This document shows positions 12,101-23,895 of a stretch of 64,000 nucleotides of DNA, piece by piece; within the stretch, counting starts at the first letter, position 1, and every line of letters starts with the position of its first letter. The DNA comes from Marasmius tenuissimus. Its lineage: Eukaryota > Basidiomycota > Agaricomycetes > Agaricales > Marasmiaceae. The notes beneath the pieces were generated by a model. That model searched no databases and had not been told where the DNA came from. It saw nothing but the letters and a program-made list of their open reading frames with translations. Location: positions 558,001 to 622,000 of the forward strand of contig JAQOTA010000044.1 of NCBI GenBank assembly GCA_029532415.1, in the 5' to 3' direction. The translations under genes and the position numbers were made by a program.

Positions 12101-14263
12101 GCGTCAGATGAGCTGACAGGATCAGAGGCGACCACGGGGTACATTGCTCATGTTAATTGCTGCCACTGTCGGTGAAGTCTGTGATATGAGGTCGTCTAAC
12201 GAATCCAAGGGCGCGTTGTCTCCATCATCAAGAGCAACAAGATATAACCTCGAGAGTGATCTGCTCATTACGTTTGAATAGGATCGTTTTCGTAGCGAGA
12301 ATGATGAGATAGAGACTTGTCTTCGTGGTCAATGTCAGAGAGCTCGAGACTCGAGTTGGCCGCTGCTTGAAGGACTCTTGCCTCAAGTCGGAGAACACCG
12401 ATATCATGATGGTCAACTTTACAAGCGTGACGGATGTTACGTACATCTGAATTGTGATGACCCGTGACACACGGGATCATCCGGCCCACTTATCTCCTCC
12501 TACATACCCATCTATTACTATCTATGAGGGGTGGCATTGACTCGTCAGCCACTTGGACATCACATTTCCAAATTGAAAATCCCAATCCAGGTTCCTGAAC
12601 AATCACTGTCAGGCACATTCATGTTTGCAGTTTAGAGTATTTCCGCCCAACTTCCGCCTACGGCCGTGAAGGTTCTTCTCGTCCAGTGCCACAAGTTCCT
12701 GAGTGTACGCTCTTGATGCGCTCTAGATTTACATCGCTCTTCGTGAACGTCGGAAGACGTCGGAGGCCAAACTTTCGCCAAGTGGCCATCCCGGACTTTA
12801 GCGCTGAATGGACGAGCCTAGCTCTACGGTCTGGGGCCATTCGAAAGTTAGACCCCAGAAATCATACTTCCCACTCAGAAGAGCGGTGGCCATGGGAACA
12901 CCCTATCAGAACCTTGGTCAATGTAGCCCACAGTAGATCGTTGGCAACCCTCCCAGACAGTGCCCAACTAGGAGGATGTTGGCGATTGGATTGCCACTCA
13001 GACATACCTAATTCAGATATTTTACCCCCACGATTTACGACCTGACGTTCAATCTCCACACGGCCGCTTTGACACATTGATGTCGACCCTTAAGGGGTAT
13101 AACATTGTTAGTTGCTGTTAGCATTTACAGTACCTGGATGTGGGACAGCTCTCTGATGCCTATCTGTACACGAGCGCCCCCTTTATGTCTCGGGAATGTC
13201 CGAGCTGTTCGGCATTCGCCGTCGTCAACTTCTTCCGTACCCTGAAATCATTGGGGAGGAGTTTGTGCGTGGTTCGACATGATTATGTACGTCTGTGCGG
13301 GAGAGCCAAAGCTGTATGTCTCCTTCGAGCAAAATACAGTCTCAATATACTATTCAACACGGTCACCGATTGACTCAGAGCCCAAGCTACCGGTTCTCGG
13401 TGGAAAACATTGCTCAAGTATAGGCAGAGGTCGCTGATTTGGGAGCCAAGCTCCTTTGCCGTGACTTTGTATAGAACGTCCTGTGTGAAGATATGAGCTT
13501 CTTAACGAGCACATGGAAAGAGAAGACCTCAAACGGGCCACTCCCACGGCCGTTCTTTGACTCACTGACCATTCTTTGCTTTGTCAGTGAAAGTCAGGAC
13601 GGCCGGGAAGGCTCGCCAGGCAGAAATTCGGGAAGGTCTCCCTGAAAATAGCCGTTGGTACGGTCCGACTCTCCAAAGAGCTCACTGTAAACAGATATGC
13701 AACACAAATAACCTCAGGTTACCCGAGGCCTCAACGATCGGCGGCCATACACGAAAGTTGTCCGCTTAGCTGGTATATACGGGCTTGTACGGGCACCAGT
13801 ATGTTGATGAGGAAATAAGTCTATTGTCGGTGGATTTGGAAATCATGCATTCACCATGTGCCACAAGGCCCTGAAATCTAAACCGACGACGCTCAACGGA
13901 CATCAACCGATTTGGCGGTAATGGGCGGCGGATGGCACCATCTGAGTCTATCTATGATGCAAAATCAAGTTGAACCTGTGGAGGCAGCGTTTATGTTCGG
14001 GGGGGATCAAGTCATCCAATGGGCTAGCTCACATTTGGACGTTTATGCATGAGGCATATCCGCGGGGGGGGGACAAGTGCACATCCTCACCATCCCTATT
14101 TTTCGCTTCGATCATGATTAACTCGCCCGACGGGAACTTAATCAATTACTGGTCTGGGGTAGTAATACATATTGTGCAGTCTGTGGAGGCGCTCAGAAAC
14201 CGTGTTTCTCCCTGAATCCTGAAATCTAATACAAGCATGCACGCATACATATGTACAATGTTC
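9171..14263. other. Long gene-poor stretch
   Basis: About 5 kb with only short, unrecognised open frames, the longest 137 codons at 10846-11259. None shows a domain motif or closes across splice sites convincingly. A perfect inverted repeat lies at 11587-11690. Confidence 0.45.
11587..11690. repeat. Nested inverted repeat
   Basis: AGACTCGAGACCCAGT at 11587-11602 is perfectly complementary to ACTGGGTCTCGAGTCT at 11675-11690. Inside it, CTTCGCG and CGCGAAG form a second stem. The arrangement can fold into a two-part hairpin in DNA or RNA. No surrounding gene explains it. Confidence 0.6.
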
Positions 14264-15133
14264 CTACTCAACAGCAGGAGTGTTGTGGTAGTAATTATAG
14301 CTATATTCCGGTCCGACGTACGTATTTGAATGCGAGTACCCTGTCCCCGAGGTAATGGGTGGTAGCTGTATGTTGTGGCGAGCCATATCTGCATTCGATG
14401 CAAGTGAGCGAGAAGAGGGTAACGATTGTCCTTCTGGTGAGGAGATTGTGCGATGTACCCGCGGACGTGATAGATTCGAAGGTACCATCTGAGCGCTCTG
14501 ACGATGATTGACGTCTGCACAGACGTTCGGCGTAGATGTCCTAGAATGATCATCAGGCGGACCTTGGTACGGCACCGGTCGCGGGCGGGCGTGCGTTCGC
14601 TCGTAAAGACCACACTTGTTGCATACCTAAGATGGACGTGATTTGGCTCAGAAACATTGTAACGCATCGAGAGGCACAACAACACTCACAACTTTTCCCA
14701 AGGTCAAAGTACTTCTCCGCCAGGTTGTCGTTTCGGTCCTTCCACAATTGAAACACTTCCGTCTCACGCGGCTCGAAAGTCGCGTGGAGGCGTCTTCCGT
14801 GTACACGACCGGCGGGGCTGAGTTTACAGGTACCGATTGACTTGGAGGTTGCATGAGTGCTGTCAGATTGGCAGAGGTAGGCATCGAAGGGCGGAAGGCT
14901 TCTTGCACCGATGCGGGGGTAGTGGAGAGAGGATATGTTGGATAAATGTCGGAGTAGGCCATTTTTGGACCTTGAGTTTGAGACGAATAATGATAGGGAG
15001 CACTCCCGTGCTGTATTCTATCTGGGTTCGCTGATCGGAGGAAAGAGTATTGGTATTGGAGTGGGTGTTGTTGGTGCGAGCCCGTGTAGGTTTGGCCGTA
15101 ATGATATTCATCCTCATAGTGGACGGAAGCCAT
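14264..15133 (-). CDS. GATA-type zinc-finger protein, 268 aa
   Basis: Two exons, 15133-14690 and 14626-14264, are separated by a 63-nt intron with a GTGAGT donor. The intron splits the zinc finger. The finger reads CFNCGRTETTTWRR, then GKVVCNKCGLYERTHARPRP, with cysteines at about residues 127, 130, 150 and 153 and the basic tail that contacts DNA. GATA factors bind HGATAR sites and regulate transcription in the nucleus, in fungi for nitrogen, light or iron responses; which pathway applies here cannot be told. The N-terminal half is rich in Tyr, Gln, Ser and Pro, typical of a disordered activation region. The C terminus is also low complexity. The Met at 15133 is the first in frame. Confidence 0.85.
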
Positions 15134-18100
15134 GATATAGTGCTTTGATAGAGTTATCTGTGATATTCGTCCAGATCAGTAAAAACTAGATTAACTCAGG
15201 AGGAAGTGTTCAAGGCGAACCTCCAAAGGGATATGAGGGAGGGAAAGTGAACGCAACAAACTATAACACGATGGGATGTTTTATAGCATCATTTTGAGAC
15301 CCTGTAGATCTGTAGATTTATCCTAGTTGCATACAAGAGCTCGAGAAGCATCTGACCGCTCAGGGAAATGATTGTATCTCGGGGCTTTAAACACGGCCGT
15401 GGCAACAACTTCGACGGACTTTTACTCCGTTTCCCGTGTGGCTCACAGAAGGTTGCCTTCTGCATTGCCTAATGACTGTTCTGACTCGCCAGATTGTCCT
15501 TGGCTTGATGTATACAGTAGCAACGACCTCCTCGAGAATCAACTTGATTCACAACCAGGAACACGGCGGGCTTCATGTCGACTTCAAGTGCTTTCCCACC
15601 CGCCTCATGGCAATATTCGATCGACTACACGGACCCACCCACAAAAGGGAGCACATCCGACTTGCCGGATCTGCAATTGTCTCTAGACTGCTTGTGACGC
15701 ATATTATGTTAGCTTGGAGGGTACGAAACTTCTTCCGTTTGAATACTTACTGGCCCGGGGCATGCTTGAAAAATCTTGGCCTAGACTCTTGCGCAAGGTG
15801 ACCTTCGGAAGCCAGATCCCATGAGCCCGGTTGACTGTTGTCCGTAAAAAGAACCTCCATTCAATTTGAAGGTCTGCCCGAGTTCCTGAGGGAGGGTCAG
15901 ATCGACCAGAGCACCTTCACCAAATCATGACAGTCAAATCACGTACCGACAAAATCCGATAGAACGGACATCTAAACGGTACCGTACGGCTTTATCATAC
16001 CCAAAAGCGCTAGTGCTTATTTATGCGTAAAATAAGCGAATGAACGCGACTATTCTTAGTCTACGCCCACTGTGGAGCCCATTGTCCAATAAAGCCGCTG
16101 GGCGCACAGGTCGGCGATAACTATGAGCCTCCATATAGTAGAGGACCTTCAAATCCCTTCTTTGGCAAAGAGACGAGTGAACGATTGGGTCCAAGGTACG
16201 ACGCGGGGCTGTCAATGATAAGGTTCATCTCGAGACAGGAATACAAACTACACCTGGGACTCAATCTGGACAAGCAGGTGACGGGTGGCAGGAATGAGCA
16301 GATGAGGACACTGTTAGAAGGAAGAGCCCTCCATTTGTCTCGAATTGTCTTGACGTGTAGTAGAACGGTCGCTAGTGCTGGGAAGGTGGGGTAGAGTACC
16401 GGGCCCGGGATCCAATAATGAGAGTATATTGTACCATATGGGGACAACACGATGTGAGCCTTTAAAGCCACGGAGTGAATAGATTATGGAAGAACCGGGG
16501 GCGCATCTCAGAAGGAGGACCATGGGTGATAGTTTGATTCAATTCATCAAGAAGACATTCATTGACCTTCACCATGTCCTCGCATCCGAAGCGCTGAACG
16601 TCGCTCTCAAGTTCAAGTCAGATCGCTATTCCAGATAGCCCAATCTCGACCTTAGGACCCGGTGGTGGTGGTGAGTAAGAAGATCAAGGTTTTCTTGACA
16701 CCGTTTTACTTGGAATGGCTTGCATGGGGAGACTAAATGGGTTGACAAAAACGAAGAAGCTGTGCTCATAGTTCGAGTTGGAAAGAGAATCCTCTCCGGC
16801 CGTTCACCCTACTTCTAGACTAGTCGCGTATGCTTCAACTTGAGGGCGGGACTCTTGTGAGCCAAGCAAGATGGGACGGCGGGAAGGACCTTCGTTGTGA
16901 GAAGTAGGAGACCTTGCAACGAGCGAAGAGGAGAAAGCAACAGAGACAAGGTTACATGCGGCAATCGCTGCCGTTCCACCGTCTAACCAGATTTTTGAGC
17001 CACGGAGAATACTGATCTTTTGATCGAGGTTTTCGATGGGGGCGCTTCACGCTTCTCTCGTTTCCAAGCAACGACTGATCCAGAGAAAAATCAACCCAAG
17101 GGATGGCGCAAGGTGTGTCTGGGTCTGGACGATTCCGATCGCTGTAGTGACCAGATGCCCCCTCTCAGTAATCGCCGTTTAGCCTGGAATTCGAGCTCGA
17201 AACCTCGTAAGGTGGGTGCTGTACCCCGTGTACGGACACAGGTAAGTAATCCTATCCAGAAGGCTATCTGTAACGGCTGCAGTTGCCGCAAACGGCGAAG
17301 CGCCGGGTGTTTACATCTCAACGAGCGAAGAAAAGTCAAACTAGCAAGGACTTGTAGAATTGAGGCCTTGTATGGGATTCGGACTCTACATCCGTTGATG
17401 GGTCAGATGATAATAATTGATTGAATCATCTGGCGAAAAACTCGTTGTAAACACACACCTGGACATTGAATTCGTGTCTTTGGCGGGGCTCAGAGATCTA
17501 ACATAGAATCTATCGGTATTGCGTTCGTGCACATCATTCGCGAAGTTTCCATTTGCGAGATTAAGGGACTCCGGAGCGTCGTCGCACACGGAACCCGACT
17601 GAGGCTCAATCCAAGTCGACGCGGTCTCGGGGGCTGCTGCTTTCGTGCGTGCTGACGCACAAGAATTGAAGGCTGTTGAATATCGCGGCAAGAGAAGCCC
17701 CTATCAGGCGAGCATCGATCAAAACTACCAGAGGAGGCGAGGAGGAACAAGCGAAGGATACCTAGTGACCCCGAAACACCGTGTTTACCGAACGGAATGA
17801 CGCGGGGGCGCAAGATCGCCCTGACAGAATCAGTGAGGCCATAATTTCTTCTGAACCGCTTTCCAAGGTCTTTCTAGGCCTTGTTGCCTCTGTGGTTTGC
17901 CTGAGAGGATCGTCTATGCAGAAGCTTGATATGAGATCTTCAGAAGCCTCTTACGCAATGGATGATGGCGGAGCCACTGCCGCATTTAACTATCTCCTTC
18001 AGACCTGCCTCCCTAATTCGTTCGCTTCGAAGGAGTGCTCGAATTCCACGCAGATAAGATGGTAGGTTAGCCCAGCGTACGCCTCAATCCTCCTTTTGAG

Positions 18101-20490
18101 TTTTGTAAGACACGCCCCGGTGTGTCCAGCGTACTAACGAGGAATCGCCAAAAGCGAGTCTACGTACGAACTGGTAAGTATAGATAAAAAAGGAGTGTGG
18201 CTAACACAAAGGGAAATTCATCCATAAACGAGTCACACCTGATACCATTGAACGAGCCTGCGACGGTTCAAAACGTGCCAGAACAGTCCGTGGTATGCCC
18301 GGATCGATGTCCCGTGGCTGACTAAGTTCTAAGCTTTGACACCAAGAAAGTTGAAGAATAGCATAAGCAAGGTTTTGCTGAACATGGAAGTTCAAGAGAA
18401 AGCAAAGAAAAAGACCGTTCTTTGAACGATACCAAGAAAGTGGAAGAATAGCATAAGCGAGGTTTCGCTGAACATGGAAGTTCAAAGAGAAAGCCAAGAA
18501 ATACAATCCCAGTCGGCAGGCAAAAGTGCCGTAAGCGGCAGTCCGCGGATCGAGTGGCTTGAACCACCATGTCCGTATGAGCGGCCAACCCAAATATAAC
18601 TCCCTTTGGCACGTTTTTCTCCTTCCAAATCTTCTTACTTGACTTTGATTCAGGCTCTGGAACCTCGGTAGTTCTATGTGGATGCTGGCAATAAGTATTC
18701 TCCGTATTCAGGTCGTTCGGTGAACGATCCGTAGCTTGAGTGCCGGCAATGGTGTGTCGACGCCCAGCTGCGACCCAGGCTTTCAATAAGCCACACGAGC
18801 CGTAAGATTCTCGTTCAGCCAGTGCAGCTGCGCGGTAGCTATACCGTACCCCATGCAAATGTCCGCCAGTGTTGATCCTGAATCTTTTTGATCGGGTGGC
18901 TTCCTCTTCCTCCTCCCAATAGCTCGTACACTCGTGCCCGTCTCTCTCTTAATAGGGCCGAAAGTATGTTGACAAATTGCGGCCCAGTGAACCGGTCTCA
19001 TAATCGACGACAACGACGAGTATGTGAAGTCCCTTGTTACTATCAGTAGCCCGTTTGCTCAAGTTTCTCTGGACCCTCGCTCAATCTCCTAGAACCGGCA
19101 TTGAGTCAGCGGGTTTGGCGATGAGCAAGCCTAGCTCTAGTTCCAAAGTTACCCTTCGCCACCTCTGACGAGGCATCTCCTACACTCTCCCTTCAGCGTG
19201 CGGGCAGCTTCACACTTTTGTGAGTTTGTTCGCCTGTACTTCCTGTTTTGACCCATTGTTCAAACAAGACCGCGGAAAATACTATTGCTCAGGAAAACAT
19301 CAGATGTGAAAGCCCAGTACGCTACGGTTTTTTTCAAATTGAATTTTGAGCCGACACAAGATTCAACTCCTAGCCCATGCCAGAAACGCATTGACAGTGC
19401 TGTTGCCACAACATTCCTCCCTTGCGAATAGAGTCAAAACTTGAAATACGACGGCGCTCTGTCTGCATTGCTTCAAGCACAAGGGGTTCGCGGTAGCCAA
19501 GGCTAGAAGACCAATATGTGTCGATTGAATCCTGGCTCAGACTCATATTGAGGAAGCTGAGGGTTCAACTTTGGATAAACGTTCAAGTTAATAGCTCACG
19601 CCAAGGGCAAGAAGTAGTACGAAGACATCGGTACAAGACTAGAACCTCTCCTCGGAAGCCCGTCCGTTCCTTATTCTTCGGACTACGTGCTTTATGTCTC
19701 CACTGTTTTCTCCATCATCTATGTCTTCTGTTCTTCCTGGACTACACACTACGTTTCCCCTTTAACAATTCTACAATATTGACCGAGTGGCTAGTACCGC
19801 TTAGTGCTTTCAAAATCGTCCTTGGTCACCGGTCAATGCTTGCAGGGCGTCCGAGGTCGGACTTCTCAGCTGCAGTGCTTGGGTGCCAAGTTCCTTGTTT
19901 TCTCCTTCGCTCCGAGCTCAATGTCGCCAACTATCCCCAACTACTGCTTCCAGTATCCATTTACGCTGGTTCCTCACTTCGATCCTTCGATTCTTTGGCC
20001 ACCTACACTGCTCTCCCCCATCTTCCCAACACTCATACAGAGGCATTTTATTAGTCATTACTTCCGGCATTTTTTCACGAACTTATTCTTTATGTACCTG
20101 CGTAGCTGTTCCCCCCCCACTGAGCCACTGCCGATGGGCTGTGGTATTTTATGAGGAGGAGGGGTATATTCTCAACATCGTTTTGCATACATATTCTACC
20201 TGCGCGTCGAGCGAGAGAGGATTCAAATGCCTCATTTACGAATAATTTTGAATCCCTCCAAACTTCGAGGTTCAAATTTGCCTGAAGTTGCTGTGGACCT
20301 TGTCAATGTGTAGACGACCCATAATTCATGAGTAATCTCGAATGACACATCCAAGACGTTGGCCAACAAGAGCAAATAGACGTCTCCGTCGTGACGACGC
20401 GCCTGACCCACTCTCAGCTTCATTCACGACCGCCATTTACCGAGTTGACCCCCTTCTTTTTCTTCTAATTTCGTTTCTACGGCTGGCACG
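15134..20490. other. Long gene-poor stretch
   Basis: More than 5 kb without a gene I can support. Open frames up to 178 codons occur (for example 19518-20054 plus and 18322-18858 minus) but carry no recognisable motif. An imperfect tandem repeat lies at 18338-18515. The last 200 bases should contain the VPS1 promoter. Confidence 0.45.
18338..18515. repeat. Imperfect tandem duplication, period 90 bp
   Basis: The block beginning ACCAAGAAAGTTGAAGAATA at 18341 recurs at 18431 with a few substitutions, followed by GAACATGGAAGTTCAA in both copies. The two copies differ at several sites, so the duplication is not very recent. Confidence 0.75.
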
Positions 20491-23400
20491 ATGGACTCGG
20501 ACCTAATAAAACTCGTTAACAAGCTCCAGGACACGTTCCACAATCTGGGTAAGTGACCTCTTTCAGTATATTTTTCGCGTCTGGTTTGCTGAAAATTTGC
20601 TTGAAATGCAGGAGGGGAGCTTGACATGCCACAGCTCGTTGTGGTGAGTTGATCTCTGAGCCACTGGAGATAGGTCAGGAACTGCAGTTGACGAGTAAAT
20701 AGGTCGGAAGTCAGTCAGCCGGAAAATCCAGTGTTCTAGAGACGTGCGTTCATCATTCTTTGCTGCCTCTAATGAAATTCTAAGCTCTTTTCAGGATCGT
20801 AGGGAAGGACTTTCTTCCTCGAGGACAAGGCATCGTCACACGAAGACCTCTGGTTCTTCAACTTATCCACACGCCAGTTCCTACGTCTGCCACTGAAGGG
20901 CAGATCACAGAATGGGGACAGTTCCTACATCTAGATAAGCGGTTTACAAGCTACGACGAAATTCGGAAAGAGATAGAGCAAGAAACGTTCAGAGTGGCTG
21001 GTCAGAACAAAGGCATTAGCAAGCTGCCGATATCGTTGAGGATATACAGTCCAAACGTACTGGATCTGACGTTGGTTGACTTGCCTGGGTTGACGAAGGT
21101 AGGCTCTCGTCGCCTGTTTTGGGAGACATTTCACAGTGCTCATGCATTGCCGGTTCAAAGATCCCTGTCGGGGACCAGCCGAGCGATATTGAGAGGCAGA
21201 TCAGGAACCTTGTCGTGGAATACATCTCAAATCCCAACAGGTGCGTTCGCGGTGCTCAAACTGTCTTGATACGCCGTTTACACCTCTTACAGCGTCATCC
21301 TGGCCGTTTCTCCTGCCAACGTTGACCTCGCCAACTCAGAATCCCTCAAACTCGCCCGCTCGGTGGATCCACAAGGTCGTCGGACCATAGGTGTGCTCAC
21401 GAAACTCGACTTGATGGATGCAGGCACCAACGCTGCGGACATCTTGACTGGGCGTGTTTACCCTCTCAAATTGGGCTTCATTGGCGTTGTCAATAGGAGC
21501 CAGCAAGATATCAACTCGGAGAAGAGCATGGAAGCTGCACTAGACGCCGAGACGGAGTTCTTCAAAAACCACCCTGCCTATCGAAATATAGCGCACAAGA
21601 ACGGAACGAGATATCTAGCAAAGACATTGAACCAGGTCAGTCATTCTCTAGTCGCTCTCCGTCTGTTGCTGACCAAAAATCACCTTCAGGTCCTTATGAA
21701 CCACATACGGGAAAAACTACCTGACATGAAAGCTCGCCTCAACACCCTCATTTCCCAAGCTCAATCTGAACTCACCTCCTTCGGTGACGCCTCTCTCTAC
21801 GCCGACAAGAACTCTCAAGGCACCCTCATCCTTCGCCTCATGACCCAATTCGCTCGTGACTTTGTCAGCTCCATCGAGGGAACAAACGTCGACATTTCCA
21901 CCAAAGAGCTCTCTGGCGGTGCTCGAATCTACTACATTTTCAACGACGTCTTTGGAACTGCCTTACATACCATCGATGCTGACGGAAACCTGGATAACCA
22001 GGATATCCGAACAGCGATCAGGAACTCTACGGGCCCAAGACCATCGCTATTCGTACCGGAGGTTGCGTTCGAGTTATTGGTGAAGCCGCAGATAAAGTTG
22101 TTGGAGAAGCCGAGTTTGAGATGTGTGGAGCTGGTGTATGAGGAGCTTGTGAAGATTTGCCATAACTGTACGAACGCGGTGAGTTACGACTCTTTTTCGC
22201 CCTCCCTCTGTCTCCATCCACCATACTTATGCGTACCCTTGCCGCAGGAACTCCAACGTTTCCCCCGCCTACATGCCCTTCTCGTCGAAGTCGTCTCTGA
22301 ACTCCTTCGAGAACGTTTAGGTCCCACCTCAGAGTACACACAAAGCCTGATAGAAATACAGGCTGCGTACATCAACACAAATCATCCAGCGTTCGTTGCT
22401 GGATCTGGCAATGCGCTAGCCGCCAGTGCGAACGTTGGCGCTGGAATGGCTCCGTCGAGAGGTCAGATTCCTCCTAGGGTGAGTTGCCTTTCGCGTTTTG
22501 TTATATTTAGAACGGGTTGTTCATGGATACTCTTCCTACCTACAGCCAGCTTCCGCAGGTGCTGAACCTTCGTCAGCATCGGTATCCACCGATGGACGAG
22601 CCGCCCCCGCTCGTAACGACGACTCTGACGACGTTTCTGACGACGACAGCGGCGTAGAGGGCATCTTCCCTCCTCGTGACGGTCGATCCGTATCTTCTAC
22701 CGTTCATGATAGATCCTCCCGAAGTCGGGCTTCCACTGGAACACCCAACGCCGTGAACGCCAGCGCGAGATCATCTTCACGGCTACCCCACCATCAACCG
22801 CCGAGACCACATTCCTCGTTGGGTGCGATGGGTGCTGGTGTTGGTATTGGTGCACCTGGTTCGTCACCGCCGTCAACTACGGCGCGGGAGACCTTCTTGA
22901 ATTACTTCTTCGGGGGTGCGCCTGAGGAAGCGAAAGCCAACCATGGGCATGGCCACCACGGACATGGGACGGTGCCGACTGGGAGGGATGTAGGACTTGG
23001 TGCTACTACGAGCGGTATAGCAGAGGGAAAGAACGCTGTGTTTGATATGAAGAGTCTTGGGAAGCATATCGAAGCTGTACGTGCCTTTCTTTCTTCTTTC
23101 GTTTACACTCGCCAACGACTAATCTCTTTGTTTCTCCCAGGTCCCGCCCATGGCCAGCACCTCGACCTTAACCTCGACGACTCACAAACTTACTGTTCGG
23201 GAGGAGATGGAGACGACGCTCATACGATCCCTCATATCGTCCTATTTCTCCATCGTCCGTCAGACGATACAAGATCTCGTTCCGAAAGCTATCATGCACT
23301 TGCTGGTGAACCACACGTCCGCGTCCGTGCAGAACCGGCTGGTGGCGGAGCTTTACAAGCCGGAGAAGTTTGGGGACATGTTGAGTGAGGATGAGGGAGT

Positions 23401-23494
23401 CAGGAATGAGAGGGAGAGAGTGCAGGCATTGTTAGAAGCGTATAGGGAGGCGTTTAGGACGTTGAGTGATGTTGGTGTTGGGAAGGGGGTGTAG
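20491..23494 (+). CDS. VPS1: Dynamin-related GTPase Vps1
   Basis: Ten exons (20491-20548, 20612-20643, 20703-20743, 20795-21098, 21161-21240, 21293-21635, 21690-22178, 22248-22478, 22546-23076, 23141-23494) give 820 aa with all phases closing. The GTPase domain has the P-loop GSQSAGKSS (about 31-39), DLPG (about 139-142) and TKLD (208-211). The dynamin middle domain follows, then a Ser/Asp/His-rich insert encoded mainly by exon 9 (about 527-703), then the GTPase effector domain (704-820). There is no PH or proline-rich domain, as expected for fungal Vps1. Vps1 self-assembles on membranes and drives vacuolar sorting, endosomal recycling and peroxisome fission. The protein is longer than yeast Vps1 (about 700 aa) because of the insert. 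It is convergent with the pyranose oxidase gene. Confidence 0.95.
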
Positions 23495-23895
23495 AGGGTT
23501 CGTTACTACTGGCCTAGGTTCTCGGGCGGGAGTTCTCTACCCTACTTATCACGCTCGATTCCTGTTCATCATCATCTAGTGTTGTAGGAATCACGATCTA
23601 ATCACTAGACCTTACGACTCGGGACTTTTCGCGCCTGGACGAACTACAAAGTTCGAAGAGTCGGCACATTATTGTGTACCATACGCGAGCAAGCCCGAAG
23701 GCTCACGCTTCCTGAAGGGAAACACTCAGTGTACCCATCATTCCAGTGCATGAAAGGAAGTCAAAGGCAGATTGATTTTGTCCTTCAGTTACAGACGCAC
23801 AGACGTACACACAATTTCTGATAAAAGACCGCTGGAAACCGTTACAAATACAAGTGGAGAAAGCTCCTGAACATTCACAAGCGTATTAGCACTCC
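23495..23895. other. Convergent intergenic spacer
   Basis: This spacer holds the 3' flanks of VPS1 (plus) and the pyranose oxidase gene (minus). No further coding signal was seen. Confidence 0.5.

Noticed and set aside
17020..17424. 134-codon frame with several Cys and Arg, considered as a Zn2Cys6 factor
   Set aside because: CNGCSCRKRRSAGC lacks the required six-cysteine spacing.
18322..18858. 178-codon minus-strand open frame
   Set aside because: Much of it is the 90-bp tandem repeat translated twice; no domain.
19518..20054. 178-codon plus-strand open frame before VPS1
   Set aside because: Leu/Ser/Arg-rich random-looking sequence, no motif, overlapping alternative frames of similar length.
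22498..22545. Extension of the VPS1 exon 9 frame upstream ([13 protein letters not shown]...)
   Set aside because: This is intron sequence; the GTGAGT donor at 22479 and the TACAG acceptor at 22545 keep phase.
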